From Styela clava (lineage: Eukaryota; Chordata; Ascidiacea; Stolidobranchia; Styelidae): a stretch of 64,000 nt of DNA. Shown here piece after piece: positions 24,542-38,568 of the stretch. The notes beneath the pieces were generated by a model. It searched no databases. It was not told where the DNA came from and saw nothing but the letters and a program-made list of their open reading frames with translations. The stretch's first letter is position 1. Every line of letters starts with the position of its first letter. Location: contig NC_135255.1 of NCBI RefSeq assembly GCF_964204865.1, positions 17,699,135 through 17,763,134 on the forward strand. Direction: 5' to 3'. Position numbers and translations under genes: made by a program.

Positions 24542-25517
24542 TTTCCTATTCGGAAAGTTACGATTTATATAATGTTTGTCATGTTTCTCCTACTACTTTG
24601 TAAGGCAAAGCGAGTACTCACCCTCGTTCCGTGTCTTTTGGAATGGGCGCGGAGCGTCAGGCACGAAGACAGCTGCAAATCTTTCATACTGCTTCCACCG
24701 GAGTAACTTCGGAACGAAAAGAATTTCACGAATTCTTTAAATGGAAGTTAGATGGGCATTGTGATGTCACAGAGCAGAGACTGCAATTAAAATGTATTTG
24801 GTTACAGGCGAAGAGAATCTGGAATTTCTTTAACCGGTTAACTGCAGCGTGACGTTTGACGTAATATTTATTGTTTTAGCTTATTACGTCGCAATGGTTA
24901 CAAATTAATTTCGAGTGATTTATCCTGGTATCTCTCAAAATTATTGACGAATCTAGATCGTTTTGTGATCCCTTGCTGCAAGAGATATGCAGCGTGCTTT
25001 GGACATATGGAAGTATTTTCGTGAAACAGTTTCCGTTATTCAATGTCACTTATGTGACAAATTTACAGTGCCCAGTGTGCAAATTCTTCTTTGAGATATC
25101 ATACGGAAAAACAGCATCAACTGCGCCACATGGAATAGACAATTTACGCTTTTACCGAAAACTGATTATGAATTTATCATTGTCCAATTTTCATAATCAG
25201 CAATCTTGGTACTTCAATTATTTTTCCCCTCTATTGGGTCTCTACAAATACAGTTAGTGATATTCTTTTAAATGAAACGCTACAGGAGATAAATTTGCGA
25301 AGACGTAATCATTTCTGACAAAATTGTACATTATAAAGATGATTTGTACCTGAGATGTCAGTCAACGGTTAAAATAAATCGTAACCTTCAACCATCCAGA
25401 ATGGGTCCACCATTCCCAGCCCCACTAATTAGTATTGTAAGTGGAAACTTAATCACCGTCACCGGAACCGTTTTCATAAATTCCCAATACATTATTGCGT
25501 GAAAACACCGACCATTT

Positions 25518-25709
25518 ATTGCTTCTTCGGCCTATTGGCTAAGATCAAGTGTAGTAACTGTTCTATTCAGATTAATACCTGAATCGTGGGGTACTCCCCC
25601 ACTCTTGTATTAATTTGATTTTTGCGACGACGAGAGCGAGGGTTCGGCTTGCCACTCCGCTCTCACCGGTCGGCTTGGCGTTGCACTACAGCCTTGACTG
25701 GCCCGTCAC
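25518..25709 (+). ncRNA. U2 snRNA, copy 22
   Basis: C3 to U (25,520), in the extreme 5' segment that pairs with the U6 3' region in known U2/U6 helix II. Recurs in copy 42. Confidence 0.95.
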
Positions 25710-26686
25710 TTTCCTATTCGGAAAGTTACGATTTATATAATGTTTGTCATGTTTCTCCTACTACTTTGTAAGGCAAAGCGAGTACTCACCCTCGTTCCGT
25801 GTCTTTTGGAATGGGCGCGGAGCGTCAGGCACGAAGACAGCTGCAAATCTTCCATACTGCTTCCACCGGAGTAACTTCGGAACGCACAACAATTTCACGA
25901 ATTCTTTAAATGGAAGTTAGATGGGCATTGTGATGTCACAGAGCAGAGACTGCAATTAAAATGTATTTGGTTACAGGCGAAGAGAATCTGGAATTTCTTT
26001 AACCGGTTAACTGCAGCGTGACGTTTGACGTAATATTTATTGTTTTAGCTTATTACGTCGCAATGGTTACAAATTAATTTCGAGTGATTTATCCTGGTAT
26101 CTCTCAAAATTATTGACGAATCTAGATCGTTTTGTGATCCCTTGCTGCAAAAGATATGCAGCGTGCTTTGGACATATGGAAGTATTTTCGTGAAACAGTT
26201 TCCGTTATTCAATGTCACTTATGTGACAAATTTACAGTGCCCAGTGTGCAAATTCTTCTTTGAGATATCATACGGAAAAACAGCATCAACTGCGCCACAT
26301 GGAATAGACAATTTACGCTTTTACCGAAAACTGATTATGAATTTATCATTGTCCAATTTTCATAATCAGCAATCTTGGTACTTCAATTATTTTTCACCTC
26401 TATTGGGTCTCTACAAATACAGTTAGTGATATTCTTTTAAATGAAACGCTACAGGAGATAAATTTGCGAAGACGTAATCATTTCTGACAAAATTGTACAT
26501 TATAAAGATGATTTGTACCTCAGATGTCAGTCAACGGTTAAAATAAATCGTAACCTTCAACCATCCAGAATGGGTCCACCATTCCCAGTCCCACTAATTA
26601 GTATTGTAAGTGGAAACTTAATCACCGTCACCGGAACCGTTTTCATAAATTCCCAATACATTATTGCGTGAAAACACCGACCATTT

Positions 26687-26878
26687 ATCGCTTCTTCGGC
26701 CTATTGGCTAAGATCAAGTGTAGTAACTGTTCTATTCAGATTAATACCTGAATCGTGGGGTACTCCCCCACTCTTGTATTAATTTGATTTTTGCGACGAC
26801 GAGAGCGAGGGTTCGGCTTGCCACTCCGCTCTCACCGGTCGGCTTGGCGTTGCACTACAGCCTTGACTGGCCCGTCAC
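26687..26878 (+). ncRNA. U2 snRNA, copy 23
   Basis: Consensus gene. C to T at -98 (26,589) next to the Staf-like core, shared with copy 43; a further CCTCAG change near 26,520 is private. Confidence 0.96.
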
Positions 26879-27855
26879 TTTCCTATTCGGAAAGTTACGA
26901 TTTATATAATGTTTGTCATGTTTCTCCTACTACTTTGTAAGGCAAAGCGAGTACTCACCCTCGTTCCGTGTCTTTTGGAATGGGCGCGGAGCGTCAGGCA
27001 CGAAGACAGCTGCAAATCTTCCATACTGCTTCCACCGGAGTAACTTCGGAACGCACAACAATTTCACGAATTCTTTAAATGGAAGTTAGATGGGCATTGT
27101 GATGTCACAGAGCAGAGACTGCAATTAAAATGTATTTGGTTACAGGCGAAGAGAATCTGGAATTTCTTTAACCGGTTAACTGCAGCGTGACGTTTGACGT
27201 AATATTTATTGTTTTAGCTTATTACGTCGCAATGGTTACAAATTAATTTCGAGTGATTTATCCTGGTATCTCTCAAAATTATTGACGAATCTAGATCGTT
27301 TTGTGATCCCTTGCTGCAAGAGATATGCAGCGTGCTTTGGACATATGGAAGTATTTTCGTGAAACAGTTTCCGTTATTCAATGTCACTTATGTGACAAAT
27401 TTACAGTGCCCAGTGTGCAAATTCTTCTTTGAGATATCATACGGAAAAACGGCATCAACTGCGCCACATGGAATAGACAATTTACGCTTTTACCGAAAAC
27501 TGATTATGAATTTATCATTGTCCAATTTTCATAATCAGCAATCTTGGTACTTCAATTATTTTTCACCTCTATTGGGTCTCTACAAATACAGTTAGTGATA
27601 TTCTTTTAAATGAAACGCTACAGGAGATAAATTTGCGAAGACGTAATCATTTCTGACAAAATTGTACATTATAAAGATGATTTGTACCTGAGATGTCAGT
27701 CAACGGTTAAAATAAATCGTAACCTTCAACCATCCAGAATGGGTCCACCATTCCCAGCCCCACTAATTAGTATTGTAGATGGAAACTTAATCACCGTCAC
27801 CGGAACCGTTTTCATAAATTCCCAATACATTATTGCGTGAAAACACCGACCATTT

Positions 27856-28047
27856 ATCGCTTCTTCGGCCTATTGGCTAAGATCAAGTGTAGTAACTGTT
27901 CTATTCAGATTAATACCTGAATCGTGGGGTACTCCCCCACTCTTGTATTAATTTGATTTTTGCGACGACGAGAGCGAGGGTTCGGCTTGCCACTCCGCTC
28001 TCACCGGTCGGCTTGGCGTTGCACTACAGCCTTGACTGGCCCGTCAC
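27856..28047 (+). ncRNA. U2 snRNA, copy 24
   Basis: Consensus gene. Just upstream of the PSE-like element GTAAGTGG reads GTAGATGG (27,778), private to this copy. Confidence 0.96.
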
Positions 28048-29024
28048 TTTCCTATTCGGAAAGTTACGATTTATATAATGTTTGTCATGTTTCTCCTACT
28101 ACTTTGTAAGGCAAAGCGAGTACTCACCCTCGTTCCGTGTCTTTTGGAATGGGCGCGGAGCGTCAGGCACGAAGACAGCTGCAAATCTTCCATACTGCTT
28201 CCACCGGAGTAACTTCGGAACGCACAACAATTTCACGAATTCTTTAAATGGAAGTTAGATGGGCATTGTGATGTCACAGAGCAGAGACTGCAATTAAAAT
28301 GTATTTGGTTACAGGCGAAGAGAATCTGGAATTTCTTTAACCGGTTAACTGCAGCGTGACGTTTGACGTAATATTTATTGTTTTAGCTTATTACGTCGCA
28401 ATGGTTACAAATTAATTTTGAGTGATTTATCCTGGTATCTCTCAAAATTATTGACGAATCTAGATCGTTTTGTGATCCCTTGCTGCAAGAGATATGCAGC
28501 GTGCTTTGGACATATGGAAGTATTTTCGTGAAACAGTTTCCGTTATTCAATGTCACTTATGTGACAAATTTACAGTGCCCAGTGTGCAAATTCTTCTTTG
28601 AGATATCATACGGAAAAACAGCATCAACTGCGCCACATGGAATAGACAATTTACGCTTTTACCGAAAACTGATTATGAATTTATCATTGTCCAATTTTCA
28701 TAATCAGCAATCTTGGTACTTCAATTATTTTTCACCTCTATTGGGTCTCTACAAATACAGTTAGTGATATTCTTTTAAGTGAAACGCTACAGGAGATAAA
28801 TTTGCGAAGACGTAATCATTTCTGACAAAATTGTACATTATAAAGATGATTTGTACCTGAGATGTCAGTCAACGGTTAAAATAAATCGTAACCTTCAACC
28901 ATCCAGAATGGGTCCACCATTCCCAGCCCCACTAATTAGTATTGTAAGTGGAAACTTAATCACCGTCACCGGAACCGTTTTCATAAATTCCCAATACATT
29001 ATTGCGTGAAAACACCGACCATTT

Positions 29025-29216
29025 ATCGCTTCTTCGGCCTATTGGCTAAGATCAAGTGTAGTAACTGTTCTATTCAGATTAATACCTGAATCGTGGGGTA
29101 CTCCCCCACTCTTGTATTAATTTGATTTTTGCGACGACGAGAGCGAGGGTTCGGCTTGCCACTCCGCTCTCACCGGTCGGCTTGGCGTTGCACTACAGCC
29201 TTGACTGGCCCGTCAC
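29025..29216 (+). ncRNA. U2 snRNA, copy 25
   Basis: Consensus gene. This unit (markers ATTTTGAGTG near 28,417 and TTTAAGTGAAA near 28,777) has no partner in the second copy of the 23.4-kb duplication. Confidence 0.96.
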
Positions 29217-30193
29217 TTTCCTATTCGGAAAGTTACGATTTATATAATGTTTGTCATGTTTCTCCTACTACTTTGTAAGGCAAAGCGAGTACTCACCCTC
29301 GTTCCGTGTCTTTTGGAATGGGCGCGGAGCGTCAGGCACGAAGACAGCTGCAAATCTTCCATACTGCTTCCACCGGAGTAACTTCGGAACGCACAACAAT
29401 TTCACGAATTCTTTAAATGGAAGTTAGATGGGCATTGTGATGTCACAGAGCAGAGACTGCAATTAAAATGTATTTGGTTACAGGCGAAGAGAATCTGGAA
29501 TTTCTTTAACCGGTTAACTGCAGCGTGACGTTTGACGTAATATTTATTGTTTTAGCTTATTACGTCGCAATGGTTACAAATTAATTTCGAGTGATTTATC
29601 CTGGTATCTCTCAAAATTATTGACGAATCTAGATCGTTTTGTGATTCCTTGCTGCAAGAGATATGCAGCGTGCTTTGGACATATGGAAGTATTTTCGTGA
29701 AACAGTTTCCGTTATTCAATGTCACTTATGTGACAAATTTACAGTGCCCAGTGTGCAAATTCTTCTTTGAGATATCATACGGAAAAACAGCATCAACTGC
29801 GCCACATGGAATAGACAATTTACGCTTTTACCGAAAACTGATTATGAATTTATCATTGTCCAATTTTCATAATCAGCAATCTTGGTACTTCAATTATTTT
29901 TCACCTCTATTGGGTCTCTACAAATACAGTTAGTGATATTCTTTTAAATGAAACGCTACAGGAGATAAATTTGCGAAGACGTAATCATTTCTGACAAAAT
30001 TGTACATTATAAAGATGATTTGTACCTGAGATGTCAGTCAACGGTTAAAATAAATCGTAACCTTCAACCATCCAGAATGGGTCCACCATTCCCAGCCCCA
30101 CTAATTAGTATTGTAAGTGGAAACTTAATCACCGTCACCGGAACCGTTTTCATAAATTCCCAATACATTATTGCGTGAAAACACCGCCCATTT

Positions 30194-30385
30194 ATCGCTT
30201 CTTCGGCCTATTGGCTAAAATCAAGTGTAGTAACTGTTCTATTCAGATTAATACCTGAATCGTGGGGTACTCCCCCACTCTTGTATTAATTTGATTTTTG
30301 CGACGACGAGAGCGAGGGTTCGGCTTGCCACTCCGCTCTCACCGGTCGGCTTGGCGTTGCACTACAGCCTTGACTGGCCCGTCAC
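30194..30385 (+). ncRNA. U2 snRNA, copy 26 (G26A variant)
   Basis: G26 to A (30,219) changes CUAAGAUCAAG to CUAAAAUCAAG in the stretch that forms U2/U6 helix I, invariant in the U2 sequences I know. It is linked to A to C at -7 (30,187). Shared with copies 27, 45 and 46. Confidence 0.94.
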
Positions 30386-31362
30386 TTTCCTATTCGGAAA
30401 GTTACGATTTATATAATGTTTGTCATGTTTCTCCTACTACTTTGTAAGGCAAAGCGAGTACTCACCCTCGTTCCGTGTCTTTTGGAATGGGCGCGGAGCG
30501 TCAGGCACGAAGACAGCTGCAAATCTTCCATACTGCTTCCACCGGAGTAACTTCGGAACGCACAACAATTTCACGAATTCTTTAAATGGAAGTTAGATGG
30601 GCATTGTGATGTCACAGAGCAGAGACTGCAATTAAAATGTATTTGGTTACAGGCGAAGAGAATCTGGAATTTCTTTAACCGGTTAACTGCAGCGTGACGT
30701 TTGACGTAATATTTATTGTTTTAGCTTATTACGTCGCAATGGTTACAAATTAATTTCGAGTGATTTATCCTGGTATCTCTCAAAATTATTGACGAATCTA
30801 GATCGTTTTGTGATTCCTTGCTGCAAGAGATATGCAGCGTGCTTTGGACATATGGAAGTATTTTCGTGAAACAGTTTCCGTTATTCAATGTCACTTATGT
30901 GACAAATTTACAGTGCCCAGTGTGCAAATTCTTCTTTGAGATATCATACGGAAAAACAGCATCAACTGCGCCACATGGAATAGACAATTTACGCTTTTAC
31001 CGAAAACTGATTATGAATTTATCATTGTCCAATTTTCATAATCAGCAATCTTGGTACTTCAATTATTTTTCACCTCTATTGGGTCTCTACAAATACAGTT
31101 AGTGATATTCTTTTAAATGAAACGCTACAGGAGATAAATTTGCGAAGACGTAATCATTTCTGACAAAATTGTACATTATAAAGATGATTTGTACCTGAGA
31201 TGTCAGTCAACGGTTAAAATAAATCGTAACCTTCAACCATCCAGAATGGGTCCACCATTCCCAGCCCCACTAATTAGTATTGTAAGTGGAAACTTAATCA
31301 CCGTCACCGGAACCGTTTTCATAAATTCCCAATACATTATTGCGTGAAAACACCGCCCATTT

Positions 31363-31554
31363 ATCGCTTCTTCGGCCTATTGGCTAAAATCAAGTGTAGT
31401 AACTGTTCTATTCAGATTAATACCTGAATCGTGGGGTACTCCCCCACTCTTGTATTAATTTGATTTTTGCGACGACGAGAGCGAGGGTTCGGCTTGCCAC
31501 TCCGCTCTCACCGGTCGGCTTGGCGTTGCACTACAGCCTTGACTGGCCCGTCAC
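31363..31554 (+). ncRNA. U2 snRNA, copy 27 (G26A variant)
   Basis: Carries the same G26A and -7 C as its left neighbour, and the same GTGATTCC spacer marker, so the two units look like a recent one-unit duplication. Confidence 0.94.
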
Positions 31555-32531
31555 TTTCCTATTCGGAAAGTTACGATTTATATAATGTTTGTCATGTTTC
31601 TCCTACTACTTTGTAAGGCAAAGCGAGTACTCACCCTCGTTCCGTGTCTTTTGGAATGGGCGCGGAGCGTCAGGCACGAAGACAGCTGCAAATCTTCCAT
31701 ACTGCTTCCACCGGAGTAACTTCGGAACGCACAACAATTTCACGAATTCTTTAAATGGAAGTTAGATGGGCATTGTGATGTCACAGAGCAGAGACTGCAA
31801 TTAAAATGTATTTGGTTACAGGCGAAGAGAATCTGGAATTTCTTTAACCGGTTAACTGCAGCGTGACGTTTGACGTAATATTTATTGTTTTAGCTTATTA
31901 CGTCGCAATGGTTACAAATTAATTTCGAGTGATTTATCCTGGTATCTCTCAAAATTATTGACGAATCTAGATCGTTTTGTGATCCCTTGCTGCAAGAGAT
32001 ATGCAGCGTGCTTTGGACATATGGAAGTATTTTCGTGAAACAGTTTCCGTTATTCAATGTCACTTATGTGACAAATTTACAGTGCCCAGTGTGCAAATTC
32101 TTCTTTGAGATATCATACGGAAAAACAGCATCAACTGCGCCACATGGAATAGACAATTTACGCTTTTACCGAAAACTGATTATGAATTTATCATTGTCCA
32201 ATTTTCATAATCAGCAATCTTGGTACTTCAATTATTTTTCACCTCTATTGGGTCTCTACAAATACAGTTAGTGATATTCTTTTAAATGAAACGCTACAGG
32301 AGATAAATTTGCGAAGACGTAATCATTTCTGACAAAATTGTACATTATAAAGATGATTTGTACCTGAGATGTCAGTCAACGGTTAAAATAAATCGTAACC
32401 TTCAACCATCCAGAATGGGTCCACCATTCCCAGCCCCACTAATTAGTATTGTAAGTGGAAACTTAATCACCGTCACCGGAACCGTTTTCATAAATTCCCA
32501 ATACATTATTGCGTGAAAACACCGACCATTT

Positions 32532-32723
32532 ATCGCTTCTTCGGCCTATTGGCTAAGATCAAGTGTAGTAACTGTTCTATTCAGATTAATACCTGAATCG
32601 TGGGGTACTCCCCCACTCTTGTATTAATTTGATTTTTGCGACGACGAGAGCGAGGGTTCGGCTTGCCACTCCGCTCTCACCGGTCGGCTTGGCGTTGCAC
32701 TACAGCCTTGACTGGCCCGTCAC
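32532..32723 (+). ncRNA. U2 snRNA, copy 28
   Basis: Consensus gene and promoter. Confidence 0.96.
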
Positions 32724-33700
32724 TTTCCTATTCGGAAAGTTACGATTTATATAATGTTTGTCATGTTTCTCCTACTACTTTGTAAGGCAAAGCGAGTACT
32801 CACCCTCGTTCCGTGTCTTTTGGAATGGGCGCGGAGCGTCAGGCACGAAGACAGCTGCAAATCTTCCATACTGCTTCCACCGGAGTAACTTCGGAACGCA
32901 CAACAATTTCACGAATTCTTTAAATGGAAGTTAGATGGGCATTGTGATGTCACAGAGCAGAGACTGCAATTAAAATGTATTTGGTTACAGGCGAAGAGAA
33001 TCTGGAATTTCTTTAACCGGTTAACTGCAGCGTGACGTTTGACGTAATATTTATTGTTTTAGCTTATTACGTCGCAATGGTTACAAATTAATTTCGAGTG
33101 ATTTATCCTGGTATCTCTCAAAATTATTGACGAATCTAGATCGTTTTGTGATCCCTTGCTGCAAGAGATATGCAGCGTGCTTTGGACATATGGAAGTATT
33201 TTCGTGAAACAGTTTCCGTTATTCAATGTCACTTATGTGACAAATTTACAGTGCCCAGTGTGCAAATTCTTCTTTGAGATATCATACGGAAAAACAGCAT
33301 CAACTGCGCCACATGGAATAGACAATTTACGCTTTTACCGAAAACTGATTATGAATTTATCATTGTCCAATTTTCATAATCAGCAATCTTGGTACTTCAA
33401 TTATTTTTCACCTCTATTGGGTCTCTACAAATACAGTTAGTGATATTCTTTTAAATGAAACGCTACAGGAGATAAATTTGCGAAGACGTAATCATTTCTG
33501 ACAAAATTGTACATTATAAAGATGATTTGTACCTGAGATGTCAGTCAACGGTTAAAATAAATCGTAACCTTCAACCATCCAGAATGGGTCCACCATTCCC
33601 AGCCCCACTAATTAGTATTGTAAGTGGAAACTTAATCACCGTCACCGGAACCGTTTTCATAAATTCCCAATACATTATTGCGTGAAAACACCGACCATTT

Positions 33701-33892
33701 ATCGCTTCTTCGGCCTATTGGCTAAGATCAAGTGTAGTAACTGTTCTATTCAGATTAATACCTGAATCGTGGGGTACTCCCCCACTCTTGTATTAATTTG
33801 ATTTTTGCGACGACGAGAGCGAGGGTTCGGCTTGCCACTCCGCTCTCACCGGTCGGCTTGGCGTTGCACTACAGCCTTGACTGGCCCGTCAT
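33701..33892 (+). ncRNA. U2 snRNA, copy 29
   Basis: Only change: C192 to U at the inferred last base (33,892), inside the left arm of the 3' inverted repeat; a U-G pair would remain in RNA. Confidence 0.95.
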
Positions 33893-34869
33893 TTTCCTAT
33901 TCGGAAAGTTACGATTTATATAATGTTTGTCATGTTTCTCCTACTACTTTGTAAGGCAAAGCGAGTACTCACCCTCGTTCCGTGTCTTTTGGAATGGGCG
34001 CGGAGCGTCAGGCACGAAGACAGCTGCAAATCTTCCATACTGCTTCCACCGGAGTAACTTCGGAACGCACAACAATTTCACGAATTCTTTAAATGGAAGT
34101 TAGATGGGCATTGTGATGTCACAGAGCAGAGACTGCAATTAAAATGTATTTGGTTACAGGCGAAGAGAATCTGGAATTTCTTTAACCGGTTAACTGCAGC
34201 GTGACGTTTGACGTAATATTTATTGTTTTAGCTTATTACGTCGCAATGGTTACAAATTAATTTCGAGTGATTTATCCTGGTATCTCTCAAAATTATTGAC
34301 GAATCTAGATCGTTTTGTGATCCCTTGCTGCAAGAGATATGCAGCGTGCTTTGGACATATGGAAGTATTTTCGTGAAACAGTTTCCGTTATTCAATGTCA
34401 CTTATGTGACAAATTTACAGTGCCCAGTGTGCAAATTCTTCTTTGAGATATCATACGGAAAAACAGCATCAACTGCGCCACATGGAATAGACAATTTACG
34501 CTTTTACCGAAAACTGATTATGAATTTATCATTGTCCAATTTTCATAATCAGCAATCTTGGTACTTCAATTATTTTTCACCTCTATTGGGTCTCTACAAA
34601 TACAGTTAGTGATATTCTTTTAAATGAAACGCTACAGGAGATAAATTTGCGAAGACGTAATCATTTCTGACAAAATTGTACATTATAAAGATGATTTGTT
34701 CCTGAGATGTCAGTCAACGGTTAAAATAAATCGTAACCTTCAACCATCCAGAATGGGTCCACCATTCCCAGCCCCACTAATTAGTATTGTAAGTGGAAAC
34801 TTAATCACCGTCACCGGAACCGTTTTCATAAATTCCCAATACATTATTGCGTGAAAACACCGACCATTT

Positions 34870-35061
34870 ATCGCTTCTTCGGCCTATTGGCTAAGATCAA
34901 GTGTAGTAACTGTTCTATTCAGATTAATACCTGAATCGTGGGGTACTCCCCCACTCTTGTATTAATTTGATTTTTGCGACGACGAGAGCGAGGGTTCGGC
35001 TTGCCACTCCGCTCTCACCGGTCGGCTTGGCGTTGCACTACAGCCTTGACTGGCCCGTCAC
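34870..35061 (+). ncRNA. U2 snRNA, copy 30
   Basis: Consensus gene; T at -170. The downstream hairpin arm reads GGAGAGTT (35,072), as after copy 33. Confidence 0.96.
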
Positions 35062-36038
35062 TTTCCTATTCGGAGAGTTACGATTTATATAATGTTTGTC
35101 ATGTTTCTCCTACTACTTTGTAAGGCAAAGCGAGTACTCACCCTCGTTCCGTGTCTTTTGGAATGGGCGCGGAGCGTCAGGCACGAAGACAGCTGCAAAT
35201 CTTCCATACTGCTTCCACCGGAGTAACTTCGGAACGCACAACAATTTCACGAATTCTTTAAATGGAAGTTAGATGGGCATTGTGATGTCACAGAGCAGAG
35301 ACTGCAATTAAAATGTATTTGGTTACAGGCGAAGAGAATCTGGAATTTCTTTAACCGGTTAACTGCAGCGTGACGTTTGACGTAATATTTATTGTTTTAG
35401 CTTATTACGTCGCAATGGTTACAAATTAATTTCGAGTGATTTATCCTGGTATCTCTCAAAATTATTGACGAATCTAGATCGTTTTGTGATCCCTTGCTGC
35501 AAGAGATATGCAGCGTGCTTTGGACATATGGAAGTATTTTCGTGAAACAGTTTCCGTTATTCAATGTCACTTATGTGACAAATTTACAGTGCCCAGTGTG
35601 CAAATTCTTCTTTGAGATATCATACGGAAAAACAGCATCAACTGCGCCACATGGAATAGACAATTTACGCTTTTACCGAAAACTGATTATGAATTTATCA
35701 TTGTCCAATTTTCATAATCAGCAATCTTGGTACTTCAATTATTTTTCACCTCTATTGGGTCTCTACAAATACAGTTAGTGATATTCTTTTAAATGAAACG
35801 CTACAGGAGATAAATTTGCGAAGACGTAATCATTTCTGACAAAATTGTACATTATAAAGATGATTTGTTCCTGAGATGTCAGTCAACGGTTAAAATAAAT
35901 CGTAACCTTCAACCATCCAGAATGGGTCCACCATTCCCAGCCCCACTAATTAGTATTGTAAGTGGAAACTTAATCACCGTCACCGGAACCGTTTTCATAA
36001 ATTCCCAATACATTATTGCGTGAAAACACCGACCATTT

Positions 36039-36230
36039 ATCGCTTCTTCGGCCTATTGGCTAAGATCAAGTGTAGTAACTGTTCTATTCAGATTAATACC
36101 TGAATCGTGGGGTACTCCCCCACTCTTGTATTAATTTGATTTTTGCGACGACGAGAGCGAGGGTTCGGCTTGCCACTCCGCTCTCACCGGTCGGCTTGGC
36201 GTTGCACTACAGCCTTGACTGGCCCGTCAC
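36039..36230 (+). ncRNA. U2 snRNA, copy 31
   Basis: Consensus gene; T at -170, shared with neighbour copy 30 and with copy 34. Confidence 0.96.
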
Positions 36231-37207
36231 TTTCCTATTCGGAAAGTTACGATTTATATATTGTTTGTCATGTTTCTCCTACTACTTTGTAAGGCAAAGC
36301 GAGTACTCACCCTCGTTCCGTGTCTTTTGGAATGGGCGCGGAGCGTCAGGCACGAAGACAGCTGCAAATCTTCCATACTGCTTCCACCGGAGTAACTTCG
36401 GAACGCACAACAATTTCACGAATTCTTTAAATGGAAGTTAGATGGGCATTGTGATGTCACAGAGCAGAGACTGCAATTAAAATGTATTTGGTTACAGGCG
36501 AAGAGAATCTGGAATTTCTTTAACCGGTTAACTGCAGCGTGACGTTTGACGTAATATTTATTGTTTTAGCTTATTACGTCGCAATGGTTACAAATTAATT
36601 TCGAGTGATTTATCCTGGTATCTCTCAAAATTATTGACGAATCTAGATCGTTTTGTGATCCCTTGCTGCAAGAGATATGCAGCGTGCTTTGGACATATGG
36701 AAGTATTTTCGTGAAACAGTTTCCGTTATTCAATGTCACTTATGTGACAAATTTACAGTGCCCAGTGTGCAAATTCTTCTTTGAGATATCATACGGAAAA
36801 ACAGCATCAACTGCGCCACATGGAATAGACAATTTACGCTTTTACCGAAAACTGATTATGAATTTATCATTGTCCAAATTTCATAATCAGCAATCTTGGT
36901 ACTTCAATTATTTTTCACCTCTATTGGGTCTTTACAAATACAGTTAGTGATATTCTTTTAAATGAAACGCTACAGGAGATAAATTTGCGAAGACGTAATC
37001 ATTTCTGACAAAATTGTACATTATAAAGATGATTTGTACCTGAGATGTCAGTCAACGGTTAAAATAAATCGTAACCTTCAACCATCCAGAATGGGTCCAC
37101 CATTCCCAGCCCCACTAATTAGTATTGTAAGTGGAAACTTAATCACCGTCACCGGAACCGTTTTCATAAATTCCCAATACATTATTGCGTGAAAACACCG
37201 ACCATTT

Positions 37208-37399
37208 ATTGCTTCTTCAGCCTATTGGCTAAGATCAAGTGTAGTAACTGTTCTATTCAGATTAATACCTGAATCGTGGGGTACTCCCCCACTCTTGTAT
37301 TAATTTGATTTTTGCGACGACGAGAGCGAGGGTTCGGCTTGCCACTCCGCTCTCACCGGTCGGCTTGGCGTTGCACTACAGCCTTGACTGGCCCGTCAC
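37208..37399 (+). ncRNA. U2 snRNA, copy 32 (C3U, G12A)
   Basis: C3 to U (37,210) and G12 to A (37,219). G12A converts the G-U pair at the foot of stem I into A-U, so the fold is preserved. The same pair of changes occurs in copy 35. Confidence 0.95.
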
Positions 37400-38376
37400 T
37401 TTCCTATTCGGAAAGTTACGATTTATATAATGTTTGTCATGTTTCTCCTACTACTTTGTAAGGCAAAGCGAGTACTCACCCTCGTTCCGTGTCTTTTGGA
37501 ATGGGCGCGGAGCGTCAGGCACGAAGACAGCTGCAAATCTTCCATACTGCTTCCACCGGAGTAACTTCGGAACGCACAACAATTTCACGAATTCTTTAAA
37601 TGGAAGTTAGATGGGCATTGTGATGTCACAGAGCAGAGACTGCAATTAAAATGTATTTGGTTACAGGCGAAGAGAATCTGGAATTTCTTTAACCGGTTAA
37701 CTGCAGCGTGACGTTTGACGTAATATTTATTGTTTTAGCTTATTACGTCGCAATGGTTACAAATTAATTTCGAGTGATTTATCCTGGTATCTCTCAAAAT
37801 TATTGACGAATCTAGATCGTTTTGTGATCCCTTGCTGCAAGAGATATGCAGCGTGCTTTGGACATATGGAAGTATTTTCGTGAAACAGTTTCCGTTATTC
37901 AATGTCACTTATGTGACAAATTTACAGTGCCCAGTGTGCAAATTCTTCTTTGAGATATCATACGGAAAAACAGCATCAACTGCGCCACATGGAATAGACA
38001 ATTTACGCTTTTACCGAAAACTGATTATGAATTTATCATTGTCCAATTTTCATAATCAGCAATCTTGGTACTTCAATTATTTTTCACCTCTATTGGGTCT
38101 CTACAAATACAGTTAGTGATATTCTTTTAAATGAAACGCTACAGGAGATAAATTTGCGAAGACGTAATCATTTCTGACAAAATTGTACATTATAAAGATG
38201 ATTTGTACCTGAGATGTCAGTCAACGGTTAAAATAAATCGTAACCTTCAACCATCCAGAATGGGTCCACCATTCCCAGCCCCACTAATTAGTATTGTAAG
38301 TGGAAACTTAATCACCGTCACCGGAACCGTTTTCATAAATTCCCAATACATTATTGCGTGAAAACACCGACCATTT

Positions 38377-38568
38377 ATCGCTTCTTCGGCCTATTGGCTA
38401 AGATCAAGTGTAGTAACTGTTCTATTCAGATTAATACCTGAATCGTGGGGTACTCCCCCACTCTTGTATTAATTTGATTTTTGCGACGACGAGAGCGAGG
38501 GTTCGGCTTGCCACTCCGCTCTCACCGGTCGGCTTGGCGTTGCACTACAGCCTTGACTGGCCCGTCAC
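38377..38568 (+). ncRNA. U2 snRNA, copy 33
   Basis: Consensus gene; followed by the GGAGAGTT form of the hairpin arm (38,580). Confidence 0.96.

Larger units (their letters stand above)
23782..31388. repeat. Duplicated block, copy A (units 21-27)
   Basis: Marker changes occur here in order: AATTTAGATC, ATTTTTTACC, the A84C/C85A U2, GAACGAAAAG with one base lost, TTTTCCCC, C3U, CTGCAAAAGA, CCCAGTCCC, ACGGCATC, then two G26A units. The same order returns at 47,160-53,598. The offset is 23,379 bp for units 21-24 and 22,210 bp for units 26-27, so copy A has one extra unit (25). Confidence 0.85.

Noticed and set aside
24631-24852. 73-codon frame, also at 48,010-48,231
   Set aside because: Arises from a small substitution/deletion near 24,715 shared by the two duplicated blocks; a shadow in noncoding spacer.
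36136-36441. 101-codon frame overlapping the end of U2 copy 31
   Set aside because: Runs through the U2 gene and its 3' hairpin and exists only because one stop was lost (TATATAATG to TATATATTG at about 36,259).
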